Assembly: GCF_029852145.1 (NCBI RefSeq) | Contig: NC_079973.1 | Location: 26,306,422 to 26,370,421 of the forward strand | DNA: 64,000 nucleotides | Reading direction: 5' to 3' | DNA from: Microplitis mediator | Lineage: Eukaryota; Arthropoda; Insecta; Hymenoptera; Braconidae | Part shown: one piece after another, positions 31,485-44,592 of the stretch | How positions within the stretch are numbered: the first letter of the stretch is position 1 | Layout of the letters: each line of letters opens with the position of its first letter | Notes under the pieces: generated by a model | Told to the model about the DNA's origin: nothing | The model's input: the letters and a program-made list of their open reading frames with translations, nothing else | Databases searched by the model: none | Program-made: the position numbers and the translations under genes

Positions 31485-34400
31485 GTTGTAATCGTAAACT
31501 GAATCCCGGTAGCAGTTTTGGATACGAGTAAGTTGATCTGAAGCCATTGTAAAAGGGATATCTTTTCTCTCAGTTCTCATCGGTCTTCTCGGTATTCTCT
31601 CATTGTTTAATACCTCCCTATATATATCGCAGACTTAACTTTGATTACAAATATAAGCTTTTTAATTTACTTTTCTCCTTCTCAACTCTACTTTCTTCAG
31701 CACTTGGAATTCTTTTGATAAAATAATTCCACGCAAGTAGAAAAATAACTCCAAGTTAAAAATAACAGTTTGAGTCCGAACGAGAGTTAAATTCTTTTTC
31801 TAAGCAGATTCATTAATTTCTCTTTTTTAGATACGGGAAATAAATTTAATCCGGTCTACAGTTTAAAATCACTGAGATAAAAAAATGATTGATGTAAGAA
31901 AATAAGATTTTATGAAGACTGGTTTTAAATTATTTGTCTTTGGAATTAAGGAAGACAAACGAGGGTCTGTCCATGTGATTAACGTTCATTTGACGTTGGG
32001 TCAGTACGTTATTGAACGTGATATTGGCTGTATATATATGACTGTATCTAATGAGTAATCAGCACACTATGATGTTGATTGGGGATTGATTTGCCGTATT
32101 GTGTATCTAATGTCATATATATATAGATATAAGTGGGTGTATAAATATATATATATGACAGAACGAGTGCCGATTAATGTGCGTTGTCCATTGTTCCTTC
32201 TGGATGACAGTAGATTGAGTACCTTGCTGGTAGAACGAGTGCTTCTAGCTCAGCTGTCAGATGTCGGCGGATCATGTGCTTAGCTGGCGGAATTCCGAGG
32301 GCTGTTGCCATCGTGTCACCCGTAAATGAAGGCTCCAACACTACCAGTGCACCGTGTACTCCGGAATCTTTAATAATAGTAATATATAAATTGTAGGATA
32401 AGAATTTTCAATCCAAGATAATTAAATTTTATATTTAATAAAGCTGAGTACTAAATTTATATGATCCTGAAGTTAGCATGATCCTGAAATTACCCGACGT
32501 CAAATAAATTTTGGATTTTTTTAAAAACGATAATCTTGACTTGTCTTTTTAATTTTCTACATGTGTATTTTTTTAGTTTATTTGTTCTTCAAATTTAATT
32601 GTTAAAAAAAAAAATCCAAAAATTTTTAATTGTCTGCTAACTTCAGGATCGTAAGTTAATAGACAATTAACAACTTTCGGATTTTTTTTTCAACGAATTG
32701 ATTACAAAAAAATAAAAAATAAAAATATGCACATGTAGAAAATTTAAAAAACTGTAGGTGCAATATTTTCAAATATTTTTTTTTTTATAATTTATTGTTT
32801 AAAAAAAATCCAAAAGTTATTAGACATCGGCAAACTTCAGTTTCATAAATTTATTTCAATGCTTATTTGTACAAGCGAAAAGTATTTTAAAATAATATTT
32901 TTAAAAAAAGTTTATTTACTTAAAGTTGTACTCATAACTTTTAAATTATGTGTTATGTTAATACAAGTTCGTTTTTTTTACTCACAAGTTTGTGGAAGTT
33001 AAACTTTGTATTGATTAAACTTAACGTAAGTAAAAAGTTATTTCATATTATCGGTTATTGGTTCCCGAGAGTTATGGAAATCATTAATTGATTGAAATGT
33101 TTTTTTTTCTATCAAATAATTTCGGTATAAAAATAAAAATATACCTTTAAGATTGTCAGCATACTCAGCCAAGTCGATATTCCTCGCCCATCTAATAAAT
33201 CTCTGATTAGTCCAAACTAATGGATCCTCGTCGACTTGCTCGCACTGATGCCTCCTAACAGCCAAAGCCTGCAATAATTATACCAATAAATATTTATAAA
33301 AACAAAATTTAAATAATGTCAGATAATCTGGATAACACGAATGACAATAACTTTAACCGGATTATGTAAAGTATGGACGGTTAAATTTAAATCTTATTAA
33401 AAGTTTGAAGCTTAATGGCTTAAACACTGAACACCCTGGTTATACATAATCCATAAAGGATAATAATTAAATGTAAATAATAAATCAAATTAATTTTACC
33501 TGTCTGTCATACTTGAGCATCCTCAGTAAATTAATTCCATGCATAATACTTGCTTGATGAAATTTTCTCGTCACACCGAGCAACTTTTCCAATTCTTTTT
33601 TAACAACGTGATCTAACATACGGGCGTCTACCATGTTCGTGGCGAAGCTTTCGGAGTATTGAGCAAGACCTAGGTCTGGTAACCACTCGGAACTAACCCA
33701 AGTGTGACCAAGTTGGGCGATGCAGGGATAACGAACGAGACTTGGATGACGATGCTCTTCAATAGCAAGTCTTAGTTTCTTCCTGTGAAGTGGATGCGTT
33801 ATACCAAGACCTGCTTCAAGCTCCGCGTCGTTCAGTTCTAGCAGTACCTGAGTATCAAAAGTAAATTCATTTTAAAATTAATTATCCAAAAAATGTACAC
33901 GGGAGTTTTGAAATTTACCTTTCCGGACTTGACATTTTCAGCGCATCTCGGTCCATATTGCGGCATACCGAGGGCCACCTCGAGCCAAGCGAGGACAGTC
34001 GGTGCACGCCAACGTTCCATTGGAATTGTCGCAGCCTCCCTGAGCAGTCTCAGCTTCTCGGCGTAGCCTTCCTCGGTGAGGGGTGACCAGGATCTGTATG
34101 GATCGAAGGCATCCGGGCCCTCGTTTCCGGCGCTACCGCTCACAGAACTGTTTATCGCTTTCCGGTGACGCGAGCGTGCGAAAACCCTTGAAACGAAACG
34201 TAACGACCATTACAGAGCACACCCCAGTCTCTTTATTTTATTTTCTGTCAACGCCCCTCTACCTTCATACCAACAAACTACTACGGTGCTTTATTCATTC
34301 ACTATGCCAGTAATGACGGTACAAGGACGTTTGTTTGCCAATCTCAAAGCGAGCACTGCCAGTTGAGTGCTTTTAGTCTTTGATCAAATGGCTATTTCAT

Positions 34401-37400
34401 TAAACGGTTAAAAATCGAATAAAAAAAGTTACTGTTTAATGCGAAATTGAAATACTTTTTTTTAATAGGTAATTAAAATTAATTAGTTTTATAATTATTG
34501 TAATGTAGTTTAGGTAAAAGGGATAAATAAATTATGTAGATGCTGCTTTGTGCGCGTTTGTGATGTTAAGATCAAATTCGAGGACACAAAACGGTGACGA
34601 GATAAATGCACACTCAAAATGCATAATAATAATGATGCTCTACTAATGCTTGTACATCAAATTAATATAGAGAAATTAAAGCGTCTTGTTGTAATACTTG
34701 AGTATTATTATAAAATTTTATTCGTTCTCATTATTTAGTATTAAACATAATTATTATTACTGTTATTATTATGCAAAAAGTGAGGATAATTAGTGGAAAT
34801 GCATTGGAATAAAATATAAATGAATAAAGTACTGATAAGTATTTAAAAATAAATAAAATTTTAAAACCTATTGGAAAAAAAAATTCAAAGGCAATGATGG
34901 TAAAAAAAAAAAAAAATAGAACTGAGATGAGGTAAAAAATGGTTATTTTTTTACCTTGAAATGGAGCCCCAAGGCCCGCCCCTTGTCGCAGACGAGCGTA
35001 CGTGAGCGACAGGTGCTACGACAGGTGGACTCTGTTTACATCTCCTCGGCTCAGAGTCCATCGGGCTGGAGAGCTGCTCGACGGATCGCGACATTGAGGA
35101 TGTGTCCATCGCCCGTGAGAATGCGTTCAATGGCGACAGTGTCGGACTGCAGTCTTTTGGCGTTGTCGCTGCTGGAAAAAAATATATTTTGTAAATTCAT
35201 ATCATTTTACGATCCTGAAGTTAGCAGACAATTAAAAATTTTTTGATTTTTTTTAACAATTAAATTTGAAGAAAAAAAAAAAATAAAAATATGCACATGT
35301 AGAAAATTTAAAAGACTACAAGTGCAATTTATTGAAATATTTTTTTTTTTATAATTTACTGTCTTAAATAAAATCCAAAAATTATTAGACGTCGGCTTAC
35401 TTCAGTATCATATCATTTTTCATCTTCAGCAAATTAATTATAACAGTAAATATTTTTTTTACGATTGATGCAACATAAAGAACATGGACTCGCGTGTTAG
35501 GATAAAGATCAATAATTTCTTATATTTTTTCATGCTCATGCTTTGTCTTCAAGGACAATAATCATTTATTTATTTACTTACAATTAAATATATATCATTT
35601 TAAAATAATTTATGTAATGAAAGAAAGAGGAATGAGCGATACAAGTAAAGTATTAAATATCATAGAGTAGCAGATAAATATATAAAGCGAGGGATGATAT
35701 ATAAGCATTGATAGGATTACAATGAGGATGACGATTAAACTGTACACTTACACTGGTACATGTGCGATGGGGCTATGGAAGAGATCACGGAGATGCTGTC
35801 CATGTCGAGGCCACTTCCCTCAACAGTTATTGTTGGTGTGCCTGCGTTTAAATATTTATTCTATACATGTATATAAAAATATACTCGAGATATCGTATAT
35901 ATATTTAAGAAATAGTATTAGCGTATGTATATGTATATGTATATGTTTGTGTTGGGAGTGCACAATGAACATAAATAATACTTTTTAAAGTGACAGTTTA
36001 AATGTTAAGGATGAGACAGAGAGTAAGTGCCATCGAGTGGGTGTTTCTAAAGGACACCAACGAAGACACGGTTTTATTCGCCTTCAACGTGTTCTTTATG
36101 TTGCACCCTCGGTGTCAGTAATAAAAATAAAAAAATGAATTATTAAAGTAGGTCTTAATTTTTGTTTTATTAATTAAAACTTTTTTTTTAATGAAAAGAA
36201 AAAAATTACGACGTAACAATTTTATCCTGATGAAATCCGCTTACTGTACGACCTTTTACATAATAGTATTTAGAGCATGAACAATTGGACAATTAGCAGT
36301 GACGAGTTATCTGGGTCTCTGCGGGAAGCTTTTAAAAGAGACTTTAATCGTACTTTGGATTCTCACTCTTGTTTAAATGTAATTATATTTAACCTTTGAC
36401 TGGTTTTAATTTTAAAAAAAATTCCATCTCGTTTAGACTCTCGAGGTTCTTGTTTTATTAAATTAAAGGGAAATATCTTTATTCTATATATAACTATTTT
36501 ATTTACGGTACTGTAGATAAAATAATTAAAAAGTATAAAGTTAACTAACCATCAGTGGTAGAATCAGATAAATTTCCACCAACACTAGTGGCACCACCGC
36601 TTTCACGGTCGCTGGATCCACGTACGCCGCTATCGGCGCTGCAACTTCCACGATCGCCAGCTTGTCCGGTGCCAGACACACCCGTGCCAGTGACACTGCC
36701 CACACAGATATCAGTGATGCCCAAGGGCGGCTGGGATCCCAGATGCGGGAGTAGCATCGGCACACAATTTCCAACCCCGCTGTTGCTACAGGCGCCAGGT
36801 GTTGCTGTCCCATTAACGCTGCCTCGGGGAAACGATACCAGGGATTCCTGATCGCTCAAACATACATTTCCGATACCTCGATCGCCTAACTGACGTTGAA
36901 GCTAAATCGTAAAATAAAATTTATAAATAAAATTTAAAAATTCAAAATTTGTAAATTTATAAAAAAAATTTACTTCTTTAATAGTCGCATGAGCATGAGA
37001 AAGTGCAGCTTCTTTATCAGCAAGACTTGCTGCCAAACTAACACTACGGTCAGCTTCATCTCTGGCGGCTCTCAAGAGACTCCAGCGTTCACGTTCACGT
37101 TCTCGTTCACGTTCTTCATTTGGTAATCCACCTCCGTGCTGAAGTCGTCCAAGTGTCGCTTCGTTTTCCCTCATCCGCTGAAATCAAACGGTGAGAAACA
37201 CCACATACGGGCAGTAACTCCACCCCAATTAAACCAACACCAAAACTACTTCTAGTACTACAACTACTTTCACTACCGGACATGACGAAGTTAACAAGTC
37301 GTTTGAAGTTTGCTAACTCCCTTACAGGCAACTACGGCTAAGTGTTTTATATATTGTTTTTTATTTTACTCGTTTTTTAAACAAAGTTAAATAATTGGGA

Positions 37401-40400
37401 TTAATAATAGTATTAGTGTTGATATTAGTATTAGGTAGACTAGATGACCGGATTAATCCATTTATCTTTCTATGAACAAATATCGTAACGATGTGGAAAC
37501 AGTTTATCGGGTAAAGTTTGTACGTAATGAGTTTAATGCAAACAGCTAGAGTACAGATATAATAAAGAGAAAAAGACTTTTAAATGAGTAGTTTTAGTTT
37601 ACTAAGTTGTAAAATAAAACTTTGTGTACCAATTATAATATATATACATATAAGGGTTGTGTGAATAATTTCGAACTTACAAATTTTACGTATCGAATAA
37701 TTCGAACTCTTTATAAAATAAAAATTTAATATTTGAAAGCTGACTAGAATTTTCGGATTCAAATCAGGTAATTCGAAAATTGACAAATAATTCGTAAAGT
37801 TAAGAATTATTCGGTTCGATTAAAACACGATTCGCACATCCCTTATATTTATATATATTTGTTTAATTATTTAAAAGAGAAATTAAAAGATTAGCGTTGG
37901 CGGATTTAAAAGTATTAGAGTCTTTATTGGTTGAATTTAAATAACGATTTGTTGTTAAGATAACACTCCCACTAGAGAATAACATACGGTTTTATTCTCA
38001 TTCGTTTTAATGGGTGGTATTCGCTCGCAAGATAAGAGCCGAGAAGTTGCAATAGAAGTTAAGCCGAGGGCGGAAAATTGTTGGGACAAGATGGTGGTGA
38101 ATTGTTGATTCTGTCGAGAATAAAGGAAAGGGGAAAGGAAAGAGGTGAAATTAACACGAGGGTCGATAAGAGATATTGTCGGGAAATCTTTATCAATGGG
38201 GATAACGGACATCTGGGCTAGAGTTTACTTGGCTGTCACGGGCAATTTTTCGTTTGGAGAAATGCACTTGAAAGATGATACTCGTGTTGTTGATACAAAA
38301 AAAATTTATAAAGTAAGATGGGTAATGGAAAACTGCGACTTTATTTTTATCGGCCGCTATTTTTCACTCGGAAAAGCAGCGGTAGAGTTCTGTGGCGGTT
38401 TCGGTTGGTTCTACGTGGACATTTGTTTTAACGCGGGTTCATGCTAAAGCCATTAATCGTAAAAAAGGCGAGCTAAGTGCAAAAACAAAGATTGATGAAG
38501 AAGTTGTTTGGAGATGTGAAAATGCAAAGCACGAGTTAAGTGAATTATAAGGTTCGGGGCGAGAAAATTGATAAATTCCAAGATAATCTCCGAGAATAGT
38601 ATATTACACTACAAGGGAAGAAAGTTGAAATTCCTGCCCTGTGTGATATGATGCCCGAGGCGAAGCCGAGGGCATCATGACACACAGGGCAGGGCTTTTA
38701 ACTATCTTCCCGTGTGGTGTATACGATTTTTCTTTATACCTGGTCGAAAGTACGTTTATTAATTACATTTTTGAATACTATAAACAACACAACCACGTTC
38801 TGCCTTCAGCTGACAGGTCGGCCATGTTTTTTTTATTTGCTCCCTATTGACGCGCCTCTTTCGGACATACATAAAACTTTAATTTTTTTCCGTCTCCCTT
38901 TTTTTTTTTGTTGCGTTTTTGATGCCTGCCCCGCGACATTTGAAAGCACGAGCGAAGCGAGTGCGTCTGGTCGGCGGGGGCAGGCATCAAAAACAAAACA
39001 AAAAAAAAGACATAATTATACTTATAAAAAATAAAAATAAAAAATAATTATTTTTTTTCGAAAGAAATAAATTTATGCCTATGAACAAGATTTTTTTCCT
39101 GCCAATAAATAATATATAAATGAATACATAATCTTTCAATAATTAACCTCGCCTCTGCATCAAAATCTTTTATCACCTCATCCTCGTCCATAGAGTCATC
39201 AGATGATACTTTTTCAGTCATATTATTATTGCAAGTACACTGTTTACTTAAAATATCACAAACAACGAGACACGAAAACACTGACGTACATATAAATAAA
39301 GCAACGATCTATGATGTTATCGTCAAAAATTTTATTGATAAAGTGGTAGACGTTCAGTAGATGGCAGCAGCCGGCTGTTTCCGTAGGCACGAAAAAATTT
39401 TTTGCTCCCGGCGATGTAAGTGGGGCGCGTGTAACTCCACTAGGAGAGGGAAATGAGACTTTAGGCCTTAAAATTAGGGAGGGAAGTGCGTACTTTCGAC
39501 TAAGGGATAAAGAAAAATTATTTAATATTGAAGATATAAATTTAAATGTTTTTTTCCTCCTTATTAACTTTTTTTTTCTCGAGTCTGATACGTGAATTGA
39601 ATATTAAATTAACATATTACTTTTTTCTTAGGTAAGTTATGTTTCTAAAACAAAAGTTATGCGCATGCTGTAATTTAATTTATTAGGAAAATTCTTTTAT
39701 GTTTTACCTGTTCATAATTTCGTATAAAGTCACGGAGTTCACGTTCCTTGTCTTCAAGAGTACTGTAAAGTGCTTTCATTTGATTGAGTAGATCGAATTT
39801 CTCAGCCTTAAGCCTCTTGCGATCAGTTTTGAGGGCTTGGATAATCTCCCGAGAGTGTTGCAACTCCATTTCTAGAGCCACGAAACGAGCTTCTTCTTCG
39901 ATAGCTGCATCTTCTCCACCCACTTCACCTCGCGCTGCACCGCTCAGCAATAAACGACGTAATCTCGCAACTTCTGCCACAAGACGTTCATTTTCTAAAC
40001 GTAATCTTCGAGTGCTTGCTATCTCAACTGACGTCCCGGTATGGAGACCAGAAAATCGTGAAGCTGAAGCACAATTTTTAATAAATATTATATTAATACT
40101 ATACTAGTAATGCTTCAATATCGATTTGTATGAAGAAATATTTTAAACGATAAATTTTCTTGGGTAGAAAAAAACCATTTATAAAACTTTTTAATTCGAC
40201 GTTTGCTGTTCGGTTCAATTCCTTTATTTATATGCCGGCATTAAAACTTTTTCTCGCTGAATTTTAATTAAAATAAATATATATTCAATACTGAGTACTG
40301 AATATATATAAAATTTTTTTTAATTAGCAATTTCTAGCTGGGAATTTTCATAAAACTTTTACAAACAAATTAACGTCTGATTGACATTTAAATAAATAAA

Positions 40401-42665
40401 AAATTATTATTAATTAAAAGTGTTAAAATTTACTTGTTATTTATAAAAGTTTGTTGACGTGGAATATTTAATTAATTTGAGTATCATTAAAAGTTGGAAT
40501 AAAATAAAAAAATGATAATAAAATACGTTGAGTTGAACAAGAGGCCAAGAGAGTGAATTACTACGGGGCTGAGTAAATTCACACATAAATAATTAAAGAG
40601 AGTTTGAGAACAAGAGCCAGAGCTTGCTCACCGAGAGAACTAGTGGGAGATGTCGGCCTGCTGCTGGGAGCCGGAGCTGGAGGTTCGTTGTCTTCATCTG
40701 GTCTTACGTCACCATCAATTATGTCTTTGCTACAACTATCCTTGTCGTGTTCTAAGCTAGAATCCTTGTTGGATCGTATTGAATCGCGGTTGGTTGTGAT
40801 TCGCAGTCTCTCACCGCTAGAACGTTCGCTTCCGCTGCGCTGAAAGAAACTTGTGGTCCGGGAGCCACGATCTGGACTTGCACTGCCGGACCGCGAGTCA
40901 ACGCTACCACCCGAGCCACTGATTCGCGTTTTCTCCACCGCAGATGTCCACGGACGTCGGGTTTTTTCACTCGGGCTGCGGCTCGGTGAGCCATTTTTTC
41001 TCTCTAAAAATTATATTTTACAATAAATTTATGTGTCTACTAGAGACTAGTCTAAATAAATTACACAGAAAAAATGGATTTCTTAGCAAGAAATTTTTCA
41101 TCACCCGAGAAAATTTTTTGCGCCATGGCAAGAAATTCATTTTTTTCTGTGTCGTAATATAAAATTTATAAAAATTTTCGTTCCATTGATTTTTTCACGT
41201 CAATACCTTTCTCAAGAGAGTTGAAATGCAGGATAGAATAATACAAGATACTCTAAAATTAATAAAATCTAGTCTATCCCCGTAGGAACAGTTCAACCTC
41301 GAGGGAAAATTGAAATTTTATCGTATTTTTATAGAAGTAATTTTGTAAAAATTTTTTCTTTTTCAATGCAACAATTAAATAAAAAATATAAATTAAAATT
41401 GAACCAACCAACAGATGGACTAGTTTTAGAGCGATCAATAGGACTAGTACGATCTTTTTTGTCAATCGGACTGTTGCCTTTGTCAATAGGGCTGACTGAT
41501 TTTTCACTAGCGGAGCTTCTTTTGTCAACGGGACTACTGTTAGCACTTAAACGTTTCGATGGTTCTTCTTGACTATTGTGCCCCGTTGACTCTGTGCTGT
41601 CTTGACTCGGTGGTGCTGATAAATTGTTAGAAGTTGTTGTGCTGCTAGCACTTGTACTTGGGCTGTTTGTCGAAGTACCACTGAGATTACTGCTATTACT
41701 TGTGGCTCCATTATTTTGGTGATTATTGTTGAGCACAAGGGCGCCGCGGACGGTTCTCAATTCACCCCGGAGACTCGCACATTCACCACGTGCGCGTTCC
41801 AACTCCCCGTCCAACCGGGCACCCGTTGCTGCGTTCTCCTCCACCATCACGCGGAGTTTTGTCTGGAACAAAAAATTTTTTTATTACATTACTTTGCATT
41901 TCATTAAAACATTCTTTCAATTCCTTCGTTCTCCATGTTGTTAATATATACACATACATGCATATATATTAATTTTTTTTTTTTTCTATCATATACGGAC
42001 TATATATTACAGTAGCCAGTGAATTATATTAATAACGAGGGTCACGATCAATAAAGTTCACTCAGCAAGCTGACGAGTTGGACAAAATCGAGTGGAAAAA
42101 TTAATTCGCTGGAATAATTGTCGATAAATTTATTTTATTATATTATTTCTCGTATGATCGTGACAGATATTTATATACATATATTTATTAAATTATTAAA
42201 TATATAAAATAATAATATTTCGCTCTAATTATTTTCACGCGGAAGTTTATTTATTAGTGACGTGTAAAAATGGTCATGCTGAGTATTTGCTGAATTTCAC
42301 GAGACTCTTGTGAGTTAATTATATCCAGAGAAATAATTTCGGTTGCATTCACTATTATATGTGTGCTTCTGTCAAGCTTAAAATATATTAATCTCATTGA
42401 ACATCATTAGAATTTCATTTCATTTTTTTTTCTTTTAATATTTCACTGCAGTCATTATTATTATTAAATTTTATAATTTGTAATATATGAATTTATATGA
42501 TGAAAAAAATAATAAATGGTAATTTAAATATAAAATTTTATATAAGAACTTTATTTAGTCATATAATTATATGTCACTGGTCACTTGTTATACTGAAACC
42601 CAGAACACAGGCACTTAGTAATATATACGGTACTCGTTTTGCAGATGTTAATGTATCCTTTGCAC

Positions 42666-42706
<41 letters not shown>

Positions 42707-44547
42707 GTAATGATTATGGTGGTACCCGTCCGAGCACGTGGACCGCGAGGCGTGGTAGTGAATCGTTATATTAAACCTGAGATTACCCTTTCGACAAGAC
42801 CTGCTTTTAAATCGATCGATCAATAAAACTACACACGTATTATATTATTATTATAATTGCAATAATTATTTCCTAACGGTTATTTAATCGGCTTTATATA
42901 TTTTTAAAAATAATGATAATTTAAATAAAAAAAATACTTTAACTGTAAAGTGTCAATGATCTTAACTGGATGATGGAAAAAAATAGAGATACACGAGTAC
43001 TCAACAGTGTACAGTATAGTGGCAACAGACGATCACGTCTCGCAACCTCAGTAACTCTCTCATCTCTCGTTTTAGAGACAAGAACAAGTAGAGAGTCATC
43101 GAATGAAGAACCATTCTATGAGATGACGCTTCAGCGACATGTGTATGTCGGGACACTATGAAAATAGATGTGATGGAGGCAGTTTCCTGATATTCTCGTT
43201 GGGGGAATATATATATACGTACATATATTACATAAAAGTGAAAAGTGCAACGTATGACCGAGTTTTGCAGATAGCTTAACATTTGTCACAACTTTTATAT
43301 CTTTCTGGAAGTCTAATTTTTTTATTTTTTTTTTTTCATCATAACAAAATGTAGGTCAACGAATATTAAAATATTTTTCTGACTACTTCTATTTAGATTT
43401 TGTTGTGAATTATTAAAATAAAAAGCTATGAAAATTTTTCAATTGCCGAGGCAATTAAAATTGCCCTGGTAGATTTATCAGCTGGGTTATCGAACGATTT
43501 TTCATTTACCTTAACTACCGACGCGTCACAAGTCAAGAGGCAATTACAGTTTTTTTTTTTTTTAATGCTCGCTGTAAAATTCTGCCAGGAAATTCATCAC
43601 CAGCCCATTGATTTTTAAAATATTTATTTTTGTTATCATTGTTTATTTTTTTCATAACTCTCATCAACAATTAAACAAGCCATGCCTACAAAATATGAAT
43701 ATCAAATATCCTTGAATTAAATCCACGAAAATTTATTAATAACAATAATAATAATGATAATTAATAACCGACTGTTCTCTCTATTGTTTTACCAATATTT
43801 TAACAATAGAAACCGAATATTAATTAGCCGACACTCGATCAATTCTCCCGGGAGTTTTGATTTCGATTTACCGATGACTAATGACTGTCAGCATCAACCC
43901 TCAATTTAGCAATGTACAATTAGTAATAATGCATAACAAAACCGCAGTTTAATTTAAATTATTAAAAATACTATAATCGGCTTACGCGTGAGTACGCGGG
44001 CACATGCATGCGAAATCGTGTCTGAGTCCTTTTTAAATAAACAAGCTAGGGTAAAAAGATTTTATAACGTCGATGTCGATGTTGATGATGATGATGGGGT
44101 GTCCCGAACCGAGGTCTCCCTGGACGCGAAAACCGCGTGAGTTAGCACGCGATCCTGGTTTGGTTGTTGAAATGTTCGGCGACTGGTACTGCATTAAATT
44201 GGTCGAAATATATAACGTCAGGGAACAAAGTAGGATTATTGGGGATAGGTTGGTTAAAGGGTGTTAGGTGACAGAGAAGGGTTGGGTATTTGGTAGCATA
44301 CAGAGCACTAGCACAGTACCAGAGAAAAAGAGAGGGAAATTTGAGTTAGGGGGTTGGTTAATCCATTAGCGGTAGAGTAAGGCGCATATAGAGAATATAT
44401 AGAGTAAATAGGCTATATATATACATATATCTATATATATACGTACATATGTAGATGTCTATAGTCATATATTTCTCTATATACTGACCACAATAGGGAT
44501 TGACCCGAGACGAGAATACGGAATACGAATGCAATATACGAATGGTA

Positions 44548-44592
<45 letters not shown>

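Noticed and set aside
42970..43161. 63-codon plus-strand ORF in kazrin intron
   Set aside because: Single short ORF, no family match, no splice partners; probably chance in a less AT-rich block.
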